Positions 12,301-21,300 of a DNA stretch of 26,467 nt are shown here, piece by piece. Position numbers and translations under genes: made by a program. The DNA is from Saccoglossus kowalevskii (taxonomy: Eukaryota > Hemichordata > Enteropneusta > Harrimaniidae). Location of the stretch: NCBI RefSeq assembly GCF_000003605.2, contig NW_003136835.1:49759-76225 (forward strand), read 5' to 3'. How positions within the stretch are numbered: position 1 is the first letter of the stretch; each line of letters starts with the position of its first letter. Below the pieces are notes generated by a model. It made no database searches and had not been told where the DNA came from. It was given only the letters and a program-made list of their open reading frames with translations.

Positions 12301-15300
12301 GTTTTAGAAATGATATTTAATAACTTTGGGAATATATTTCAAGACTGTAATTGAGAGATATATTGTAACCCTGGTCTATGCCAATTTTCAGGTATCGTAC
12401 TCAAAGGGTATTTTTGTAATTCTGATATCTCAGAACACCTCTAATTCAAAAGTAAAATGTTTCTGGTGAAAATGGCTCTTGAACTTTACCCAGTGCTATG
12501 AATATTTTGGATCCTTTTTGAATATCTACTAGTTTTTCACAATATGTACATTTTCATTAAAAAAAGGTATTTTGATGATATGTATATTAGCATGGGAAAC
12601 ATAAAGTGTTATCCCATCAAGCACCAGGATTTTGTTCCCATCAAAACATAAGTAGAATAATATATACATTCTATGAATTCATATGTAATTTCTAGATGCT
12701 AATTGCTGACTAAAATAAAAAATAATGTCCCACTGGCAACAGGGTTAGATATAATTTGGAAAAAAAAAATGAAAAAAAAATTGTGCAAGATAAAGAAGAC
12801 AAAAGATGGTTTTAGCACTTAAAGAGTTGAAGCAGTTACGTACCTTTGACAAGAACATATTGCTTTCCCGCCACTGATATATGCCTACACCCCACACATG
12901 GCGGCGACAAAAGACTCATTGTGGCATTCACTGTTGATGAAAAACAAAATTTCAGAATAATATTGATTGAAATCATGGGACAATCTATTTAAAATGATAC
13001 GAACAACTACAACAACATACTAGCACATGTTGTATATGTGCAGAAAACGTCGGGCACAGAGTACGCCATGAGGCAGATGCTGCCGCTCAGCTGACAGTGG
13101 AATGCAATCTAAGCATGGACAATTAACTTCTCAAACGAGATAGGATTCACCTTAAATCATAAGTACTGGGTACCGATGATCTATAAATATGTGTGTAATG
13201 ATCAGCTGGTATGACAGTCACGACCTCGGCTATCATGTACGGGTACAGTGACGAATCACAGTGCAGAGAGATTGATATAAGCAAACTGATAGAATGGACA
13301 GTCAGCGTAACAGCACGACTGATAGTTTAACCAGAATTGCAAAAAACAAACTGCATTGTTGACCAATAAAAGAGCAGAGGCAAGAACGCATGAATGTTAG
13401 GATAGTGCTATTGAGTGAAATCGACCATTAAAGCAGGGTAAAGAGGTTGAGTGGCATTTCTGAAAGAGGTACAAACAATGAATGAATGGTTAGACTTGGC
13501 TGGCCGATTATAACATAGTGATGCAGACTAACTGTACATGAACAAAGAATATATTGTCTATATATATAAGCAGGGCAGGCGTACCTTGCATAAATCACTA
13601 TAAAATGGTCTGCACTCTGTATATACTCGCAAATATTGAGGTAAATCTATGAAACAACACAAATTCAAAATACCTTCTCACTGAGTGACAGACAGATTTG
13701 CAATAGGATCAGCAACACACACACGTATGTGCATCTGACTGGATTGTAAATGCAGCTACTGTGCTTAAATATTTTATCACAGTCCCTGCTGTGAAAACAC
13801 TCCATATCAATGTGCATTCCCCTATTGTGAGTTCATCTCTTATGGTCCATAGAAATAGGATTAAATATACATGCCCCAGGTGACGCATGTTTTCATTGTT
13901 AAGTAGGTTTATTGTTTAGCCGCAGTAAATACACCATGTGTGATTGAAAAAAAAAAGGTGAATAATTTATTACTTGTAAGTTCAAGTTTATGGCCAATAA
14001 AGAAAAAAATCATAATACATTCCATTGATACATGTAACAAAGACACTGGTGCTATTTACTGCATCTGAAATGTCATTCTTATTACAATACATGTACTAGT
14101 ATATTTGTAAATATTTGAGTCAATTGGATGTATTGATCAGAATATTATAATATTTTGTTTACCAAAATAAACCTTGCCTGACATCACTTTCAGATATAAG
14201 AGGCAAATGCAGAAGGTGGTTCACAAAACAAGGTCATAACATATTCTAACAAGCAGCCTCTCGGCTGAGATAGCTCCGCTGTTATCAATGCACATTTCAA
14301 TTAAAGAACAAAGATATCATTAGAAAATGAACAATATGTATAGTATCAAAATAATCAGACTTGCGGTTTTCAACAAAAAGTCGAAAATATCACTTTTTAC
14401 CAAAAATTACAAAAGTATTCATCAAAATTAGAGAATTAAAGATATCATTACAAAATGAACAAATCTGAGAGAGGTCCACATGTAGTACCTATATATGTGA
14501 TATCAAAGTAATTGCACTTGCGGTTTTTAACAAGAAGTTGAAAATATCACTTTTTACCAAAAATGACAAAAATATTCACCAAAATTAGAGAATTGAAGAT
14601 ATCATCATGAAATGAACAAATCTGAGAGAGGTCTACCCAAGGTACATATACATCAATTATCAAAGCATTCAGGCTTATAGTTTTCAAGAAGAAGTCGAAA
14701 AAGTAACACATTGACACGGACGACGGACAATCACTCATATGATAAGCTCAGCTCTGTCGACAGCGGAGCTAATAAAGATTATAGATTATCATAACAAGTT
14801 CAAGGCAAAAAGACAAAGATTAATGGCTATATATCCAAAACCTTTATTAAAATTCCAGTAAACATTCTGTGCTTGAACAACATGTGTTAAATTATTAAAC
14901 ACAATTTGAATTTGAATGGTCAGTATACTGTCTATGAATTAACAGACACCAAACTTACATTATCTTTACTATATCACCGTTGTTAATTAAAACTACATTT
15001 TGTTCTCGTAAGGGATCAAGCACAGTTAGGCTAAATGGTGTAGTTGCATGTTTTTGTGAAGTTTACTATCCAGAAAGCAAAGAATGCAATGATGTCAAAG
15101 AAGTTCTACTGAATAACTTTTAATCATGTGTTTGATGCATTTTTTTTTTCATACATGTATCTTTCAATCCACATATCACTGAGCCATCATGACCTTCCTG
15201 GCACTAAATACGTGGCAACAGGCATAAGTAATTTCCATCTCTCTAAATGACTTTACATTCTGCCTGACATTGTACGTATGCATTTGGTACTACAGATTAA

Positions 15301-18300
15301 ATCAGATTACAAAAATATGAAATAAATGAAAAAAACTGGAGGTCATGCGCCTTTATTAAAAAAGTGAGCAGAGAGTATGAATTTCACATTATTGACACCG
15401 TTTGATGAGTCATGCTATACATGTATATGTCAATATGCATTACAATTCATGATATTTAGTTAATTTGAACCCCAATCACATACATGCTCCTACTCACAAC
15501 GATAATTTTATTACACGTAAATTTCATACACAATTTTGTTTTTTATATATTTTTTCACTTTTTTTTATAATTTAACACACATTATAGTATATCTGAAATT
15601 AATACTAATTTTACAGTGCTGTGTAATTAAACAAAACTTATAATGTCTATATAATTAATTGTAGTCTGTCTTATGGCTGATCTAATACAATTGCCATGTG
15701 TAAACAAGAATAAGAAAGACAAAAACAATCCACCGGGAAATTGTCATAGCAAACTTTAAATCTTACAATACAAGACAAAATAATCACCATAAGAAAGTTA
15801 TTTTTGATCTGGGGGTAAGGCATGTTATTTTATATTATCCACAAACTGTAGACCATGTATAAAACAAGCCCATGCAAGTCACATGATGCATGCACTGACA
15901 TGTGTAGAATAATATTAATAAACCATGATTATATAATATGTAAATGCCTTGTGTACTCAACAGTGTATGAAATGAACAGTGCTGTAACTGTAGACAGGTG
16001 GGTGAAAGACTGCCCTCTATGGCAAAACAATGATACCCTGATTTTAACACCCTTAATGCTGCTTGCCATTATTTTATTTGGATTATCCTTCAACCCTTTA
16101 CATCTTAATAATTCAGAGATTAGCTAAGAATATCATTTGATATGCGAGTATCTCTTGTTTACAGTACTCATGGTAAATTGACTGTCTCAATATGAGTGGT
16201 GCATATACATGTACATTGTACATATAAATGTAGTACTGTAAAATGACTAATTTTCACTGGGTTAAAATTAAACTGATTTACCATTTCAGGCATATTCAGT
16301 GGGTTTTAAATTCACTGTTTTATCATTTAGATAATATGTTCCATGCTAAATTTTGCATATTCACTGGGTTTTAATTTAGCGCATTTTCCAGTCAGCGAAA
16401 TAAGCTACGGGTAAATTAAAACCCAGTGAATAATTACCCCCTTTACAATAGCAGGTATTTTGACAATTCATATACCTGTATTCTTATAAAACCTTTTCTG
16501 ACCTCATAACCTTTTCTCCAGGAACACAACATTGTCATAAATTCAAGTTAGATTTAAGGGAGCTTTTATACAATTATGTATTTTAGTGTGTAGGAGCAGG
16601 GCAAAATAAATTAACGGTAGTACTAAATGAATTACCCTGGTAGTACAATACACATGACCAGGATTATTGCAATATTTTCTTGAATTAAAATAGGAATATT
16701 TTGGTACAAATAATATTAATAGATCACCTAATTGAATGTAACAACTCCCACCCTAGAAAACAATCAAACACCAATTTAAATCTAAAGCAAACAAGAGGTT
16801 CAATATATAAACGGTACTTTATAATGAATCATATTCTGTGAGAATTGTGTTATTCTATTTTCTGTTCAATACTTCCACAAGTACAAAAGATTATTGAATT
16901 GACTGAAACTTATGACAATTAAATTGTATTTGATAATGACAAAAGATGATATACATGTATACAAAGACATACAGTATGAGAGAAGAGACAGCAAGTAAAT
17001 GTAGGTCAAGTGGAAACATTTTCAAGTACATTTCACTGTTTGCTATTCAAATTTAATACTTGACCAGCGATGCCAAAGTTAACCAGTGATCATACAGCCA
17101 CATCAACATCTCATTATTTCAGTTGTTCAAGTTTTTGAAACAAAATTTGGCAAACAAACATCTTTCTGATTTGGGGGAATACATGTACTAATGCAAACAT
17201 GGGATTCAGAACACTATTTACATCACCATGTTCAATGATATAATAATGTAGATCAATGTGTAAGATTTGTATACATGTGAACTTCTAATGTATCAAAAAA
17301 ATGAACTGGAAATCAGATGCAAATTTTGCTAGATTTTATTTCACAATTGAAAATAAATACCTAGAAAACAAAAAATTACCGACATGAAACATAACAAAAC
17401 TTTAGAGCAATAATAAGACTGATATATAGTATACTTTCGATATGGTGTATTATAAATGGTGGAACACACATTTATATCATCAGATACAATAATTGATTGA
17501 AAAAACAAACATTTGATTTTGCATAGTGATGATGGCATGTCAACACATGACCAACGTGGTACTGGTATCTACCACTTTAAATTCCACTGCTTTATATGAG
17601 TGAGTCATAAACACAAATCTGATGGCATCATAATTACTGTTGTAACTATATGATACAAGAAATATCCCAACTCTGCTTAATACTCTTGCTACGGACAACT
17701 TTATTCTGACCTTCTCATCGGCTGTACACATGTGAGTATATATATTGTTCTGGATGTTTAACACAATGGGAGGGTAACATCTGGTACATGTATGTCCCAA
17801 TTTACATGCAAGTCAGCTCCTGTTATCTCAAGAATATAACATAGCTATCATTCAATGCATTGCATTTTGAAAGTATGAGTTACCGATAGTCTAAATATAG
17901 ATTTTTTTTTACAAATGACATTATAAACTATACCATGTTGCACATGCATGGTTCTCCAACTGTTCCAATCAATGTTGTACATGTACCTGTCCTAGGCTGG
18001 ATAAATTTCGATTTTTGGTTCAGCATGTAGTATATTATAGTATATATTTTATTTGACGCCTAAATAATATATTTTGTTACATTATCTGTGGTCAAAAGAC
18101 ATTAAATATAATAAAACACAAGTACACACACGAGAAAAAAGAAAATACATAAATAACTAAAGTCTAAGTAAAATTACTTATAGTAAAATAATATGCTGTC
18201 AATAAATTTGCTAGCACTATTGGCAATGAACCCATCTCTCGAACTTAAAATTTCGGTAAACATTTGTTGTTTTGATAGTTTAAGGATACTTTCATTATAA

Positions 18301-21300
18301 ATGCTAACTACATTCAGAAATTCAGTACGTGCATTTGTTATTCCAGTATGGTTACAGTCTAAAAGTGCATGGATTTCATTGCCAATAGCCCCATTGTTAC
18401 AAAGTTGGCACTTTCTTTCCTCTGGAGGTATCCCTTGATATCAAAGTTTTTCAATTGGTAGGGTATGTGCAGATATCTTAAATTTGGTGAAGCTGGTTCT
18501 ATGTTGTGCATTTTTTACTTGATTCAAATATGGTTCAAATTTATATGTAGGTTTGAACTGAGTGTATGTATGTAATTTATTGTTTTGGGTTGTTTGGACT
18601 GTTGGTAGCCAAACTTTTTCAACATAGATTTCTTTTAATTTTGACTTAAGCAGAGTATTGTCATCAGCATCACCAGTTTTAGTTATCTCCTGTAATTTAT
18701 GTTCCCATGTATGTTTCATGGGAACAACATTTGCTCTCTCACATTTTGACCCCTGTATTCAATCCTACTTTAAGTTTGACTTATTTTACCTTTGCGCTAT
18801 TTGGTTATCACACCTTTACTGTGAGCAAACAATGCTCTGGAAATTTGACTCTACTACTATAAATATAATGTACAAATTTTGTGAGTAGCTGGTTAGATTT
18901 AGAAAACAAACATAAATGTTTCTCTATTAACACTGTGAAAGTGACACCTAATAAATTTAATTTAACATGTGAGACAGTTTCTCTGAGTTGGAAACTCAAA
19001 ATTTGTTTATGTTTCTGTCGCAATTCAATTCACATGTGTGACCATGCCCCTACTTTTTGGGTTACACCGTGATATCTGTTTGACATCACAGAAGGATATG
19101 TTTATCGCTTTTTGTTTACATTTAGGATTCATACCTTCACGTCACTGTATGTAGGTTTGCATTAGTCACTTGCATACATGTATAACAAATGTATTGAGAG
19201 CAGCAGAAAGACTTCATTTGTTGCAATCAACACCACATACACCATGACATGGACAGTGCATTTATTAACAGTGACACCATGAACAGATCATTTGCACCAA
19301 GATATCAATTAGACTGGGTCATGGTTGGGTCGCTGATACAGACATTAGAGGACTGAATGAAGCAAGGCATATTTATAAATGGCATGTCTGACAAGAACGT
19401 GTATCTGTGTGCCATGATCGAGTTACAACAAATGATCATGAACTGGGAGTACAGAAAAAAAAAGTAAAATTTCATGGACTAGTACCTTATTCAACAAATT
19501 TTCTGCTGAAATCCTCCAAAGACATACCAAAATCAGTGGGCAAAAAAGCAGTCAGCAGACAATGTTAAAATCAATATAATCCATGATGGAAAGCAATAAA
19601 AATATTAAAAAGAAATACTAAGGTAGTACAATGTAGGAGCTAGTTGTAGCAGACTAGTAGACATTCCAGTCATAAACAGAAACATATTGCTGACATACAT
19701 GTACCATGAATGATTGCAATCAAACTTTACATATACTAAACATCATTTCATACATGATATTGACATGCATTTGATTTTGGCTGACAGCCAATTAAATATT
19801 TTATATAATAGTTTCAATACCCCCAAAATAAAGGTACAAGAAAAATCTCTGAGTAAAACTTTGTCAGTAAGGAAACTTAAACTCAGACTGTTATTTGGTA
19901 ATGCTTAACTTTTAATAGGGCTTTTACATAATTATTTGAAAATGTAAGGGACAACAAAACAACAGCTAAACACATGTATGGACAATAAAATCATTTTAGC
20001 AGAACTCAACATTTTTTTAAACTTTTCAGTACTTCTGTAAAATTTGTATTAGAAGCCGTGGTTTCTGTTAAAGTGGTACAATGCAACAGATGTGATTTTA
20101 CGGCTACTACCGGTACAATATTAGCAAGTAGTGAACCACATAATGAATTCAATTGATAAAAGTCACCTATTGTAATTACCGTAATTATTAATGATAATGA
20201 AAAAGATGTCAGCCACATCCCCTGAAATCCTTGCATGCAACAAGTCACTTTATATATTCAATTCAAATGAGAGCCACCTGATGTTATTTGTCAAAGGTGG
20301 ATTCAAACCACATTAAATTAATTAATATTTAACTAAGGGTACATGTATCAACAAACAATTCTCTGGTACTGAGATGTTCCAAAACATTTATTTTTCTATT
20401 TTTACAGTATATAGGCAGAAAAATAATTGTGAATGACTCTTTTTCAATTAACACATGCACTGACAGACTGGAAATAATTCATTTTTTGTTGCCTAGTATA
20501 CTAGTGTGGAGAGACAATAAATTACTGACTTAAATTGTACACTCAGACACTATCAGTAACAGATACTGCTATGTTATACATAATTGCTCTAATAGAGATA
20601 AACACATTTGACATAAAGAATAAATTGTGGATTTCTGCCAAATAATACTGCTTTTTCTATGTAGATTTTGCAAAGAGATTGCATTGGAGACGGTTTTGTA
20701 CTTTTAATGTGACAAGACACAAAACAGTTATTCTTGTCATTCTTGTCATGTCTTTTTAGCGAATTTAGCGAGAGAACTGGTTCGCTAATTCAAGAGGTTG
20801 CTAATGACTTTATTATAATTTGAAATGGCCGCCAAACAACGTCTTTTTGCTCTACACACACATTGTAAACAACACAAAAAAAAACGTACTGACATGATAA
20901 AAGTTAGTAGTACTTAGTAATTTCTGAGTCCAAATATAAAAGGTCAATATTCTGGATGTAATGCAGCAACGATACTCGCTTTTTCAGATCCCTGTTAAAT
21001 CATTTTTTTATGATGTGAACAGAATCAAATTACACTTGACAGTATTGCTTTGTTTTTATGGAGGCGACAGATAAGTATTGTGAAAACAGGAAATCAACAA
21101 TGACAAGAGAGATTTGCTAAATCCATATTTCGCTATTACGTCATTTTACCACAATTCGCTAAAATTGCATGTCGCTTTTTCAACATGTTTTACAGTATAC
21201 ATTTATAATAAACAAATGGTACAACAATTTTAACTTGATACTGCTATATACTATAAAACAGATTATTTTAATACTAACATTGTGAGTGGAAATATAAATA

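Noticed and set aside
15835-16127. Overlapping frames of 71 and 90 codons on both strands in intron 2
   Set aside because: No recognised motif, AT-rich, and mutually overlapping; most likely chance.
17540-17800. Minus-strand 86-codon frame in intron 2, considered as an extra TRAPPC14 exon
   Set aside because: Exons 2 and 3 already join in phase with no missing family block, and no matching splice sites or similarity were seen.
18658-19072. Overlapping plus- and minus-strand frames around the LINE fragment
   Set aside because: Antisense shadows of the LINE or featureless AT-rich frames without family match.
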